The notes beneath the pieces were generated by a model. That model saw only the letters and a list, made by a program, of their open reading frames with translations, did not search any database and had not been told where the DNA came from. A program made the position numbers and the translations under genes. Below are positions 7,950 to 15,950 of a DNA stretch of 64,000 nt, in pieces. The stretch comes from DASZUK01 sp035547695 (GTDB lineage: Bacteria > Actinomycetota > Acidimicrobiia > Acidimicrobiales > RAAP-2), in contig DASZUK010000039.1 in NCBI GenBank assembly GCA_035547695.1, forward strand, positions 1 through 64,000, read 5' to 3'. Position 1 is the first letter of the stretch. Each line of letters begins with the position of its first letter.

Positions 7950-8164
7950 CGTACTACCTGTTGGTCTTCAACCGGCCTCGTGGTGAGCTGGTGACGGAGA
8001 TCGAGGAGTTCGCCGACCAGCGGACGGCCATGGCCGAACGGTTGCGGTTGGAGATCGAGAACCGCGACAACCCCGACCTGGAGATCGTCGTGCTGGGGGC
8101 CGAGAGCCGGACAGCTCTGGAGAACACCCACTCCCGCTACTTCGGCCTGATCAACCGGATCTGA
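7946..8164 (+). CDS. 72-aa protein overlapping the alarmone synthetase, candidate antitoxin/modulator
   Basis: The GTG at 7946 overlaps the synthetase stop by four bases (GTGA), so the two are translated together. The product starts M-T-Y-Y-L-L-V-F-N-R-P-R-G, then an acidic helix (E-I-E-E-F-A-D), a basic helix (M-A-E-R-L-R-L-E-I-E-N-R) and a strand (L-E-I-V-V-L-G-A) with an S-R-Y-F-G-L-I tail. I read it as a small alpha/beta domain. It is not a recognised HD-type small alarmone hydrolase (too short, no HD) and not a known DNA-binding fold. Pairing, order and size are compatible with a type II antitoxin; this is inference. Confidence 0.65.
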   Translation: MTYYLLVFNRPRGELVTEIEEFADQRTAMAERLRLEIENRDNPDLEIVVLGAESRTALENTHSRYFGLINRI

Positions 8165-8174
8165 CCCTTCGGGG

Positions 8175-8633
8175 TCACGCCTCTCCCCCTGACGGGGCGT
8201 CCCCGCCACCCAGGATGGCCCGCACGAAGCTGTCCCCCTCGAACTGCTCGATGGCGATGGGGATGTCGCCGAAGGACTCCTTCTCGAAGACGCACTCCCG
8301 GAAGGTGGCACCGGCCTGCCCGATCTCGAACTCGGGCACCGCTCGCAAGCCCAGCCGGGTCGCCTCGGCCTTGCTGCCGTCGATGTCGTCGACGCGGAAC
8401 CCGACGCCGATGAGGACCCCGTTCCCGCGCCGTGCTCCGGCGGGCAGCACCCCGTCACGAAGGCTGGCCACCAGCTCGATGCCGCCGTCGCAAATGGCGG
8501 CCCTGGCGTCGAGGTCGGGTACCTCCAGCACGGTGAACTCGACCCCCAGCAGGGCAGAGAACCGCTCGATCGCTGCCTCCAGGTCGTCCACCAGCAGGAT
8601 CACCCGGTTGAGTTTGGCCGATTCCAGTGCCAT
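8175..8633 (-). CDS. VOC family (glyoxalase-like) protein, 152 aa
   Basis: A single VOC module: K-L-N-R-V-I-L-L-V-D-D-L-E-A-A-I-E-R-F at the N-terminus, then G-V-L-I-G-V-G-F-R-V-D-D-I-D in the second half and an E-Q-F-E near the end. The usual first-strand metal ligand (H) is replaced by N-R-V, and the last-strand Glu is present, so metal use is uncertain. A 6-bp-arm inverted repeat (8657-8672) just upstream of the ATG at 8633 looks like a repressor site, and a near copy sits in front of the Baeyer-Villiger gene at 30.3 kb. A role in that catabolism is therefore possible. Confidence 0.8.
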   Translation of the reverse strand: MALESAKLNRVILLVDDLEAAIERFSALLGVEFTVLEVPDLDARAAICDGGIELVASLRDGVLPAGARRGNGVLIGVGFRVDDIDGSKAEATRLGLRAVPEFEIGQAGATFRECVFEKESFGDIPIAIEQFEGDSFVRAILGGGDAPSGGEA

Positions 8634-8656
8634 CGCCCCTCCACGACGTCGATATC

Positions 8657-8672
8657 TACCAATCGTTTGGTA
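8657..8672. promoter_or_regulatory. inverted repeat TACCAA-TCGT-TTGGTA, probable TetR-type operator
   Basis: Perfect 6-bp arms with a 4-bp centre lie 24 bp upstream of the VOC start codon, in a local AT-richer patch. Thirteen bases (CCAATCGTTTGGT) match the 30255-30270 site at twelve positions. The regulator is not identified. Confidence 0.55.
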
Positions 8673-8778
8673 AACGTACCGGAGGAGCCTGTTGTCGTCA
8701 ACGGAGGAAACCCGCCGGACCCCGCCGCCGGATCACGCCGATCACGCCGGACCCCCGGACCCCCCGGACCCCCGGCGG

Positions 8779-9783
8779 TCACGCCAGCGGGAAGTACCCC
8801 GGGACGGCGTCGTGGGGGCTGTCCAGGTACACCTTGGCCTCCGGCAGTCCCCCGAACCGGCCGTGGCTCCACCGCACCTCCACGTGCCCGTGCACCGGCA
8901 CCGTCCCCCCGGTGTGCCGGTCCCGCACCTCCGCCCGCCATCCCACCCGCGGCTGCCCGCCGTCCTGGGCGGTCACCTCGAAGGCGGCCAGCCGGAACTG
9001 CTGCCGCCAGTCCCACGGGGTGGCGATCCGCAGCCGCAGCGACGCCGCCGGGGTCGACCCCAGCACGAAGTACGGGGCGCTGCCCATCCGGAGCAGCCGC
9101 CACAGCATGGCCTCGCCGGCCTCCCGGCTGCCCAGCGCCGCCGACCACCGGGCCGCCGACCCGGCACCGACCGCCCGGGCCAGTTCGCCGTACGCCGCCG
9201 CCCCGCCGTCCGGCCAGCCGGCCGCCAGGGCCTGCGCCAGCCGCCGCCGGTGGTCCGCCCGCAGGTCGTCCGCCCGGGACGGCAGCCCCACCGGGTCCAC
9301 CGCGGACCGCACCAGGTCGTACAGGGCGTCGTACTCGGCCGCGGCGGTCCCGGCGTACCAGTCCCCGCTGCGCCGCCCGTGCCGGCCGACCAGCAGCTCG
9401 TCGAACAGGTGGGCCGGGGAGGCGTTGCACAGGATCTTGGACCGGTACTTGCAGCTAACCAGGTACACGTGGTCCACCCGCAGGTCGATCGGCGCCACCT
9501 CGTCCCCCGGCGCCCGCTGCGACCCCTTCCACTCCACCACCGCCGGCCGCCGCCCCCGCAGGGCGCCGGTGGCTGCCAGGAAGGCGGCGCCGTTGGCGAA
9601 CGCCGCCTCGAACTGCCCGTCGTGCGCCCCGCCGCGCCGCAGCGCCCGGAGCTGGTCCCAGGTGGCCGGGGCCACGCTGACCATCTCCGCCGGCCGCCGC
9701 TCCAGGGCGTCGTCCACCGTCGCGTCCCCCAGCATCCCCAGCCCGGTGGCCAGCTCGGTCACCGTGGTCAGTGTCGACGGCAC
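8779..9783 (-). CDS. hypothetical protein with nuclease-like N-terminal half, 334 aa; third gene of methyltransferase operon
   Basis: I do not recognise the family with certainty. Residues 55-130 have a restriction-endonuclease flavour: a helix with F-E-A-A-F-A-N-G, the strand A-V-V-E84-W-K86-G, P-I-D100-L-R-V-D104, and L-V-S-C-K112-Y-R-S-K with downstream N-A-S-P-A-H-L-F. This could be a PD-(D/E)xK core, either through E84-x-K86 or as D100 with an S-x-K variant like that known in Cfr10I-type enzymes. The C-terminal third is beta-rich. The GTG start at 9783 directly abuts the stop of the 104-residue gene, itself coupled to the methyltransferase. Restriction partner is the leading idea; nuclease activity is inference. 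Confidence 0.6.
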   Translation of the reverse strand: MPSTLTTVTELATGLGMLGDATVDDALERRPAEMVSVAPATWDQLRALRRGGAHDGQFEAAFANGAAFLAATGALRGRRPAVVEWKGSQRAPGDEVAPIDLRVDHVYLVSCKYRSKILCNASPAHLFDELLVGRHGRRSGDWYAGTAAAEYDALYDLVRSAVDPVGLPSRADDLRADHRRRLAQALAAGWPDGGAAAYGELARAVGAGSAARWSAALGSREAGEAMLWRLLRMGSAPYFVLGSTPAASLRLRIATPWDWRQQFRLAAFEVTAQDGGQPRVGWRAEVRDRHTGGTVPVHGHVEVRWSHGRFGGLPEAKVYLDSPHDAVPGYFPLA

Positions 9784-10098
9784 TCAGTCCTCGAACAACG
9801 GTCTGAACTGCAGCTCCAGCGAAGCCAACTCCATGTCGTGTTCTTCATAGAGCTCGGTGGACGGGTAGACGTCGACGGCTATGCCGGTATACGTGATCCA
9901 GGTGGCCACCGCATCCCCCCAGCGTTCTTCGGCAACCGCGTCACGAAGCTGGGTGCGAACACCCACTGGGAGCCCTCTCGGGCCGGTCGGTGCAATGAGC
10001 TTCAAGGCCAGCACCCAATTGAGGGTCTCCATGTCGTCGGCGATGAACACCGTGGGGGGATCTTCATGCACGACGGCGTAGGCGACGACCCTGGACAT
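9784..10098 (-). CDS. hypothetical protein, 104 aa, between methyltransferase and nuclease-like gene
   Basis: The ATG at 10098 shares one base with the methyltransferase stop (TGATG), and its own stop is followed immediately by the next GTG. The product begins S-R-V-V-A-Y-A-V-V-H-E-D-P-P and ends L-E-L-Q-F-R-P-L-F-E-D, with W-V-L-A-L-K-L-I and W-G-D-A-V-A-T-W-I-T-Y between. It looks like a compact, acidic alpha/beta protein without metal or DNA-binding motifs. Being locked between two presumed enzymes suggests an accessory or control subunit. Family unknown. Confidence 0.65.
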   Translation of the reverse strand: MSRVVAYAVVHEDPPTVFIADDMETLNWVLALKLIAPTGPRGLPVGVRTQLRDAVAEERWGDAVATWITYTGIAVDVYPSTELYEEHDMELASLELQFRPLFED

Positions 10099-11630
10099 CA
10101 GGGCCGGTCGATCTCGTGGCGGGTCCAAAATCCCTCGAGTGGCCCGTCTCGGCAGTTGCCTTGGGCGTATGCACGGAGGCGATCCAAGTGGTCCCCTGTC
10201 AGCATGCAGATGGCGTCGAAGAAGGCCTTGGGGCCGGCAGCTCGAAGTGCCGTCTCCCCTTCGCTCGGTCGTTTCGGCAGATGGGACGTCAAGAACACCA
10301 GCGGCCATTTTCCGTTGCGTACCAGCACGTTCGCCCGACCCAGCGTTTTCCACACCGTGTCCGTTCTGAGCAGCCCCCCGCGGTGCGTGGTGAAGGCGCC
10401 CGAGACGTCGAAATACCAAGCCTCGCCGGCCGCGTCTTCGGCCACGAAGTTGACGACCACGCCGGTCCGGGGGATCCGCTGATTTCGACCGCACACCGAG
10501 AACCCTGCTTCCAACAGCAATTCCTCAGCCAGGTCCTGGGCGGCCTTCCCTTCCCGGCTGGCCCGAGCCTGGAAGTCTTCCGGCGTCGTCTCCGCCCGGG
10601 GGCTCTTCCGTCCCCGTCCTGCGGACTTTCCGGTCGACGGCTGACCACCTCGCCGTGGCCCCTTGCCAGAAGCCTTCCGGGCCGACCTCGTGCCCGAGGG
10701 CTCCTGCCGGGCGGCGCGCTCGTCGTCGACGCGCTGTCGTGCCAGGTCCACATAGGCCGGATCGAGGTCGTACCCGATGAAGCGCCGACGGAGACCGTCG
10801 GCAGCGACCAAGGTCGATCCCGAACCCATGAACGGGTCCAGGACCAGGTCGTCTTCGTAGGTGTACAGCTCGATCAGCCGGGCCGGCAGCTCGACGGGGA
10901 ACGGTGCGGGATGGTTGACGCGCCGAGCACTCTCCGGGGGGACACTCCAGACGTCGAGCGTGTACGCGGCGAAGTCGTCCGCCTTGATCGTGTTGCGATG
11001 GGGCAGGCCGAGCTTGGCGCGTTCTTGGACGCTCTTCGCGCGGGCGAACCGGCCCTTGCTGGCGATGACCACTCGCTCGGTCAGATCGCGGAGCACCGGG
11101 TTGGACGCACTGCGGAACGAGCCCCACGCGCAGGAACCGCTGGCACCTTCCCCTTTTTGCCAGACGACTTCGCCGCGCAGCAACAGCTTCAATTCATCCT
11201 GAAGGATGTTGATGACATCGGCGGCCAGGCTCCGGTAGGGCTTGCGGCCCAGGTTCGCAACGTTCACCGCTATCCGACCGCCAGGCTCCAGGGCGCGCCG
11301 GCACTCCTCGAACACCTCGCGAAGCATGTGGAGGTATTCCCCATAGGAGCTGGGGACACCGTCGCGGTGCAACTCCTCTTCGTACTGCTTGCCGGCGAAG
11401 TACGGCGGGGACGTGACGACCAGCGCCACGCTGTTGTCGTCGACCGCGCTCATCGTTCTGGCGTCGCCCACGATGAACGGCTCCGGCACCGGTCGGGGCT
11501 CGGCGACCGTCTCGTCGTCCAACAGTTCCGGGGCCTCGAACCGGGCATAGAAGGCCCGTGCGTCGTGCGCTTCCCTGCGCCCCACGCCGAAGTTGGAGGT
11601 GGAGGTGGAGGTCCGGCGGCGTTCAGTCAT
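10098..11630 (-). CDS. site-specific DNA methyltransferase (N4-cytosine/N6-adenine type) with extra C-terminal domain, 510 aa
   Basis: Motif IV is T-S-P-P-Y-F (73-78) and motif I is D-P-F-M-G-S-G-S-T (265-273), with motif IV before motif I: the beta-class order of N4mC/N6mA enzymes. A target-recognition region lies between (about 155-240, with W-Q-K-G-E-G-A-S-G). After a basic Lys/Arg/Gly linker (310-350), residues 355-490 form an additional domain with V-V-V-N-F-V-A-E-D and W-Y-F-D408-V-S410-G, which resembles a PD-(D/E)xK strand pair whose ExK has become DxS, so it may bind DNA without cutting. This gene has lower GC than most neighbours. It heads a three-gene overlapping operon. Confidence 0.85.
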   Translation of the reverse strand: MTERRRTSTSTSNFGVGRREAHDARAFYARFEAPELLDDETVAEPRPVPEPFIVGDARTMSAVDDNSVALVVTSPPYFAGKQYEEELHRDGVPSSYGEYLHMLREVFEECRRALEPGGRIAVNVANLGRKPYRSLAADVINILQDELKLLLRGEVVWQKGEGASGSCAWGSFRSASNPVLRDLTERVVIASKGRFARAKSVQERAKLGLPHRNTIKADDFAAYTLDVWSVPPESARRVNHPAPFPVELPARLIELYTYEDDLVLDPFMGSGSTLVAADGLRRRFIGYDLDPAYVDLARQRVDDERAARQEPSGTRSARKASGKGPRRGGQPSTGKSAGRGRKSPRAETTPEDFQARASREGKAAQDLAEELLLEAGFSVCGRNQRIPRTGVVVNFVAEDAAGEAWYFDVSGAFTTHRGGLLRTDTVWKTLGRANVLVRNGKWPLVFLTSHLPKRPSEGETALRAAGPKAFFDAICMLTGDHLDRLRAYAQGNCRDGPLEGFWTRHEIDRP

Positions 11631-11784
11631 GGCAGATGGGCCGACGCTACCGGGCTGCCGGCGGCCGCTCGGGGATGGGTCCTGGTCACGTCCGGCACCA
11701 TACGGCCGGGGTGTGACGCCGCGGCCCCGCCGGAGGGCGCCGGCCGGCTCCCGGGCACTCAGTTTCCGTTAACGTCAACGTCGG

Positions 11785-13587
11785 ATGAAGCCGACGACCT
11801 CGATGACGAAGGGCACAGGGCTGCTGGCCGCCGACCTGGCCCCGCCGCCGGGGGTCGCGGCCCACCCCGGCGGCCCTCCCGATCGGTACAAGTGGGTGGT
11901 GCTGTCCAACACCACCCTGGGGGTGCTGATGGCCACTATCGACACCTCCATCATGCTGATCGCCCTGCCCGACGTCTTCCGGGGCATCGGCATCGACCCG
12001 CTGCAGCCCGGCAACTCCTTCTACCTGCTCTGGATGATCCTCGGCTTCATGGTGGTCACCAGCGTCCTCGTCGTCGGCCTCGGCCGCCTCGGCGACATGT
12101 ACGGCCGGGTCAGGATGTACAACCTCGGCTTCGCCGTCTACACCTTCTTCTCCCTGGCCCTGTCGGTCACCTGGATGACCGGCACCGCGGCCGGCGTCTA
12201 CCTGATCGTCATGCGCATCTTCCAGGGCGTCGGCGCCGCCTTCCTCATCGCCAACTCCACCGCCATCCTCACCGACGCCTTCCCGCCCGGCCAGCGCGGC
12301 ATGGCCATCGGCATCAACCAGGTCGCCGGCATCAGCGGCGTCTTCATCGGCCTGGTCCTCGGCGGCGTCCTCGGCCCCATCCAGTGGCGGCTCATCTTCT
12401 TGGTGTCCGTCCCCGTCGGCCTGTTCGGCACCGTCTGGGCCTACCGCAAGCTCCGCGAGATCCCCCGCCGGGCCGCCGCCAGGCTGGACTGGGCCGGCAA
12501 CGTCACCTTCGCCGTCGGCCTCATCCTGCTCATGGTCGGCATCACCTACGGCATCCAGCCCCACGGCGGCCACGCCATGGGGTGGACCAGCCCGTTCGTC
12601 CTCGGCTGCCTGGCCGCCGCCGTCCTGTTCCTGGCCGCCTTCGCCGTCATCGAGAACCGGGTGCCCGACCCTATGTTCCAGTTGGCCCTGTTCCGCATCC
12701 GGGCGTTCACCGCCGGCAGCCTGTCCACCCTGCTCGCCGCCATCGGCCGCGGCGGCCTCATGTTCACCATGATCATCTGGCTGCAGGGCATCTGGCTGCC
12801 CCTGCACGGCTACGACTTCGCCCGCACCCCGCTGTGGGCCGGCATCTACATGCTGCCGCTGTCCGCCGGCTTCCTCATCGCCGGCCCCATCTCCGGCTAC
12901 CTGTCCGACCGGTTCGGCTCCCGGCCGTTCGCCTGCGGCGGCATGCTGGCCGCCGCCCTGTCCTTCGGCCTCCTCGAATGCCTCCCGGTCGACTTCTCCT
13001 ACTGGGCCTTCGGGCTGCTGCTGCTCGTCAACGGCCTCGCCATGGGTGCCTTCGCCGCCCCCAACCGCGCCGGCGTCATGAACGCCCTGCCCCCCCAGCA
13101 CCGCGGCGTCGGCTCCGGCATGAACTCCACCTTCCAGAACTCCGGCCAGGTGCTGTCCATCGGCATCTTCTTCACCCTCATCATCATCGGCCTGTCCTCC
13201 TCCCTCCCCGCCGAGCTGTACCGCGGCCTCGTCAGCCACGGCGTCCCCGCCGCCGCGGCCGCCCAGTCCTCCCACCTCCCCCCGGTCTCCACCCTCTTCG
13301 CCGCCTTCTTGGGCTACAACCCCATCCAGCACCTCCTGGGGCCGTCCGTCCTCGGCCACCTCCCCGCCGCCACCCGGCACGCCCTCACCGGCCGGCAGTT
13401 CTTCCCCCGCCTCATCACCGCCGCCTTCGCCGACGGCCTCCACGCCGCCCTCGACTTCGCCGTCGCCGCCTGCCTGATCGCCGCCGGGGCGTCCTGGCTG
13501 CGGGGCGGCAAGTACGTCTACGCCGACCCGACGCCGGCCGAGCAGGGCCGGGAGCCGGCGGAGGGGACGTCGCCGCCGAGCGGATGA
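11785..13587 (+). CDS. MFS transporter, DHA2 (14-TMS drug:H+ antiporter) family, 600 aa
   Basis: A 14-helix major facilitator. The first helix region reads V-V-L-S-N-T-T-L-G-V-L-M-A-T-I-D-T-S-I-M, with the D of DHA2 motif D1; motif A is G-R-L-G-D-M-Y-G-R-V-R near residue 105; motif C-like G-I-S-G-V-F-I-G-L-V-L-G-G-V-L-G-P is near 190. DHA2 members export drugs, bile salts or lipids using the proton gradient. A long periplasmic loop precedes the last helix, as in actinobacterial relatives. The start could also be the ATG six codons later (11803). Upstream, CAGTTTCCGTTAACGTCAACG contains a GTTAAC palindrome, possibly a regulator site. It stands alone. Confidence 0.9.
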   Translation: MKPTTSMTKGTGLLAADLAPPPGVAAHPGGPPDRYKWVVLSNTTLGVLMATIDTSIMLIALPDVFRGIGIDPLQPGNSFYLLWMILGFMVVTSVLVVGLGRLGDMYGRVRMYNLGFAVYTFFSLALSVTWMTGTAAGVYLIVMRIFQGVGAAFLIANSTAILTDAFPPGQRGMAIGINQVAGISGVFIGLVLGGVLGPIQWRLIFLVSVPVGLFGTVWAYRKLREIPRRAAARLDWAGNVTFAVGLILLMVGITYGIQPHGGHAMGWTSPFVLGCLAAAVLFLAAFAVIENRVPDPMFQLALFRIRAFTAGSLSTLLAAIGRGGLMFTMIIWLQGIWLPLHGYDFARTPLWAGIYMLPLSAGFLIAGPISGYLSDRFGSRPFACGGMLAAALSFGLLECLPVDFSYWAFGLLLLVNGLAMGAFAAPNRAGVMNALPPQHRGVGSGMNSTFQNSGQVLSIGIFFTLIIIGLSSSLPAELYRGLVSHGVPAAAAAQSSHLPPVSTLFAAFLGYNPIQHLLGPSVLGHLPAATRHALTGRQFFPRLITAAFADGLHAALDFAVAACLIAAGASWLRGGKYVYADPTPAEQGREPAEGTSPPSG

Positions 13588-13623
13588 CCGCCTCGGCGGA
13601 AGAGGGCTATGCCCGGCGGACGG

Positions 13624-14040
13624 TCATCGGCGGCCGGCCGTCGCGTCGCCCGGCACGCAGGCCAGCCCGCGGGACACCAGGTCGCGAAGGTCGCAACTGA
13701 CGAGGCGGGCGCCCGATCGTCGGGCGGCGGCGACATAGGCGGCGTCGTACACCGAGATGCCCTGCTCGTCGGCGAGCGCCGACGCGTCGTCGAGGAGCGC
13801 GGCGTCGGCCCGGACCAGGCCACCGTCGTCCGCGACGGCCGCCACCCGTTCTCGCAGGCGGCCGGCCGCCGCCGTGTCCCTCCAGGAACGCACCGCGACG
13901 TTGGCCACCTCGTAGAACGCCAGGTCCAACGTGGCCAACGGGTCCGGCCCGGCGAGCAGCCGGCCGGCGTCCCGATGGTGCTCGTCGTCAACGTCCTCGC
14001 TCGCCAGCAGCACGCCGGCGTCGAGGAACCACACCGTCAC
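13624..14040 (-). CDS. vapC: PIN-domain toxin, VapC-like, 138 aa
   Basis: PIN ribonuclease layout: W-F-L-D-A-G near the start (first acidic residue), Y-E-V-A-N-V-A-V at about 50-57 (second acidic), Y-D-A-A-Y-V-A-A-A near 110 and a last acidic in S-C-D-L-R-D-L. VapC toxins cut tRNA or rRNA in the cytoplasm and are held by the VapB partner. The GTG start at 14040 overlaps the antitoxin stop as GTGA. All four acidic positions look present, so the toxin should be functional. Confidence 0.85.
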   Translation of the reverse strand: MTVWFLDAGVLLASEDVDDEHHRDAGRLLAGPDPLATLDLAFYEVANVAVRSWRDTAAAGRLRERVAAVADDGGLVRADAALLDDASALADEQGISVYDAAYVAAARRSGARLVSCDLRDLVSRGLACVPGDATAGRR

Positions 14041-14273
14041 CGTTCCGGTCTGGTCGTCTTGACCAGCTCGGCCACCCCACCCCCATGGCCGCCGGCCGGG
14101 CCGCGACGGCCGTCGATCTCGGCCATGCGCTCTGCCCGGTGGACGCTGCGCCGCCGTAGCGACTCCTCGGCCAGTTCGCGGAGCAGCCCGCTCCGGGTCG
14201 TGCCACGGCGGACCGCCTCCACGTCGACGGCCCGCAGCAGGTCGTCGGGCAGGGACACCATCACCTTGGCCAT
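14037..14273 (-). CDS. ribbon-helix-helix antitoxin, VapB-like, 78 aa
   Basis: The N-terminal segment M-A-K-V-M-V-S-L-P-D-D-L-L-R-A-V-D followed by R-R-G-T-T-R-S-G-L-L-R-E-L is a CopG/RHH DNA-binding unit; the C-terminal 35 residues are basic and Gly-rich and would wrap the PIN toxin. It is the first gene of the pair and overlaps it. ATACC/GGTAT half sites directly over the start codon (14272-14293) fit autoregulation. Confidence 0.85.
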   Translation of the reverse strand: MAKVMVSLPDDLLRAVDVEAVRRGTTRSGLLRELAEESLRRRSVHRAERMAEIDGRRGPAGGHGGGVAELVKTTRPER

Positions 14274-14293
14274 ACCGTGAATATACCCGGTAT
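14272..14293. promoter_or_regulatory. ATACC/GGTAT operator at VapBC-like start
   Basis: ATACCG at 14272-14277 pairs with CGGTAT at 14288-14293, and ATACC-C-GGTAT at 14283-14293 is itself a palindrome. The site overlaps the antitoxin start codon in a short AT-rich patch, the usual place for RHH antitoxin autorepression. Confidence 0.55.
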
Positions 14294-14369
14294 TGCCATC
14301 CGGCCCCCCGAGTCATCCGGCCCCCCGGGGTGGGCCACCCGACCGCGGGCCGCCAGCCGGCCGGCCGGG

Positions 14370-15248
14370 TCAGCCGACCGCGGCCGCCCGCTCCAGCGAC
14401 GGCGCCAGGGCGTCCAGCATGGCCGGGACGTCGTCGGCGGAGCCGGCGAAGAACAGGGCGGCCACCGCGTTCGCCCCGGCCGCCGCGTACCCCTCCACCC
14501 GTTCCGGGGTGAGGTCCTGGAAGTACGGGCACACCGTGACCTCGATCTCGGACCGTGACCGGCCGTGGTCGGCCAGCAACTGGTCCAGCCGGCGGAGCGG
14601 CTCGGCCAGGTCGTCGGGGAGCCGGTTGAAGGTGTGCCAGCCCTGCCCGGCCCGGGCCACCCGACGGAGGGCGGCGTCGGTCTCCCCGCCGATGTGGACC
14701 GGGGGGTGCGGGTGCTGGAGGGGCTTCGGGAACATCGACGCCGGCGGCAGCCGGTAGAACCGGCCGTCGAACGACGACGGGTCGTCGCACCACAGGGTCC
14801 GCAGCACCTCCAGGTAGTCGTCGGTCCGCGCCCCGCGCTCCGGCCAGGGCACGTTGACCGCGTCGAACTCCTCCCTCAGCCACCCCACCCCGATGCCCAG
14901 GTCGACGCGGCCGCCGGACAGCCAGTCCACCGTGGCCACCTCCTTGGCGGTGTACACCGGGTTGCGCTGCGGCAGCAGCAGCATGGCGGTGCCCAGCCGG
15001 ACCGTCGAGGTGTGGGCGGCCAGGAACGACAGGGTGTTCAACGGCTCCAGGATCCCGGACCCGGGCGGCGCCGGGATCCGGCCGTCGTCGGCGTACGGGT
15101 ACCGGGACCCGTAGTGGTCGAACAGCACCACGTGCTCGCCGACCCAGATGCGGTGGATGCCGCGGTCCTCGGCCTCCCGGCCCAGGGCGGCCAGCAGGTC
15201 GGGGGTGGCGAACGGGTTGGCGGTGGGCACCCACAGGTCGAAGTGCAC
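14370..15248 (-). CDS. LLM-class F420-dependent oxidoreductase, 292 aa
   Basis: Luciferase-like barrel: starts H-F-D-L-W-V-P-T-A-N-P-F, carries W-V-G-E-H-V-V-L-F, then L-G-T-A-M-L-L-L-P-Q-R-N-P and S-G-G-R-V-D-L-G-I-G-V-G-W-L-R-E-E-F, the strong cofactor-contact motif of TIGR03619-like F420 enzymes, and V-H-I-G-G-E-T. It is the last gene of a P450-TetR-LLM transcript (20 bases after the TetR stop). Together with the P450 it probably oxidises the same lipid- or terpenoid-like compound; the substrate is not readable from sequence. Confidence 0.88.
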   Translation of the reverse strand: MHFDLWVPTANPFATPDLLAALGREAEDRGIHRIWVGEHVVLFDHYGSRYPYADDGRIPAPPGSGILEPLNTLSFLAAHTSTVRLGTAMLLLPQRNPVYTAKEVATVDWLSGGRVDLGIGVGWLREEFDAVNVPWPERGARTDDYLEVLRTLWCDDPSSFDGRFYRLPPASMFPKPLQHPHPPVHIGGETDAALRRVARAGQGWHTFNRLPDDLAEPLRRLDQLLADHGRSRSEIEVTVCPYFQDLTPERVEGYAAAGANAVAALFFAGSADDVPAMLDALAPSLERAAAVG

Positions 15249-15268
15249 GGGTTCTCCTCCGGTAGGGG

Positions 15269-15904
15269 TCAGGTCGGGTCGGGGGCGGCGACCAGGCCGT
15301 GGAGGACGAAGTCGCAGATCTCGTCGGCGGCGTCGTCGATGGGCAGCGGCCGGGGGTCGCCGGCCCGGACGGACAGGGCCCCGAACACCTGCTGGCCGAT
15401 GAGGGCGGCGGCCCGGGTGGGGTCGACCTTGCGGAACAGGCCCTGCCGGATGCCGTCGTCCACCAGGTCCTCCAGGATGCCGGCCATGTCCAGGCCGATG
15501 AACGCCAGCTCGGCGTCCACCGCGGCGGCGCCGGGCTTGTTGCCGGTGGCCTGGGTGGCCACCGCCAGCCGGAAGAACGCCGGGTTGTCGTCGATGCGCT
15601 CCAGCAGCCCCTTCACCACCGACCGCAGCCGGTCCGGTGGGCCGGTCTCGCCCTCCCGGGCCGCCGTCAGGGCGTCCTGCAGTTGCTGGTACATCCGCTG
15701 CAGGCAGGCCCGGAGCAGGTCGTCACGGTTGGCGAAGTACACGTACACCGTCGACCGGGCCACCCCGGCCTCGGCGGCGATGTCGTCCATGGCCACCTCG
15801 GTGGTGCCACGGTCACCGAACAGCCGGCGGGCGACGTCGATGATCTGGTCGCGCCGGAAGTCGCGGATGACCTCTTTCAGCTCGTCCGGGGACCGCCGAG
15901 CCAT
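15269..15904 (-). CDS. TetR-family transcriptional regulator, 211 aa
   Basis: The N-terminal helix-turn-helix reads R-D-Q-I-I-D-V-A-R-R-L-F, then T-E-V-A-M-D-D-I-A-A-E-A-G-V-A-R-S-T-V-Y-V-Y-F-A-N-R-D-D-L, a textbook TetR domain. The C-terminal part is helical and ligand-binding. The ATG at 15904 is preferred because upstream codons belong to a Pro/Arg/Ser-rich shadow frame. It sits between the P450 and the LLM gene on one transcript, so it likely represses the whole operon through the 14-bp-arm palindrome in front of the P450 and is induced by the substrate. Confidence 0.9.
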   Translation of the reverse strand: MARRSPDELKEVIRDFRRDQIIDVARRLFGDRGTTEVAMDDIAAEAGVARSTVYVYFANRDDLLRACLQRMYQQLQDALTAAREGETGPPDRLRSVVKGLLERIDDNPAFFRLAVATQATGNKPGAAAVDAELAFIGLDMAGILEDLVDDGIRQGLFRKVDPTRAAALIGQQVFGALSVRAGDPRPLPIDDAADEICDFVLHGLVAAPDPT

Positions 15905-15950
15905 GGTGCCGGTGCCGTCCGCCGCGGGGTCCGGGCCGTGACCGGAGCCG

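Noticed and set aside
11686..13443. Long open frame on the minus strand opposite the DHA2 transporter
   Set aside because: It encodes a low-complexity Gly/Glu/Asp/Val sequence, the typical antisense shadow of a GC-rich gene; the plus strand has 14 readable membrane helices.
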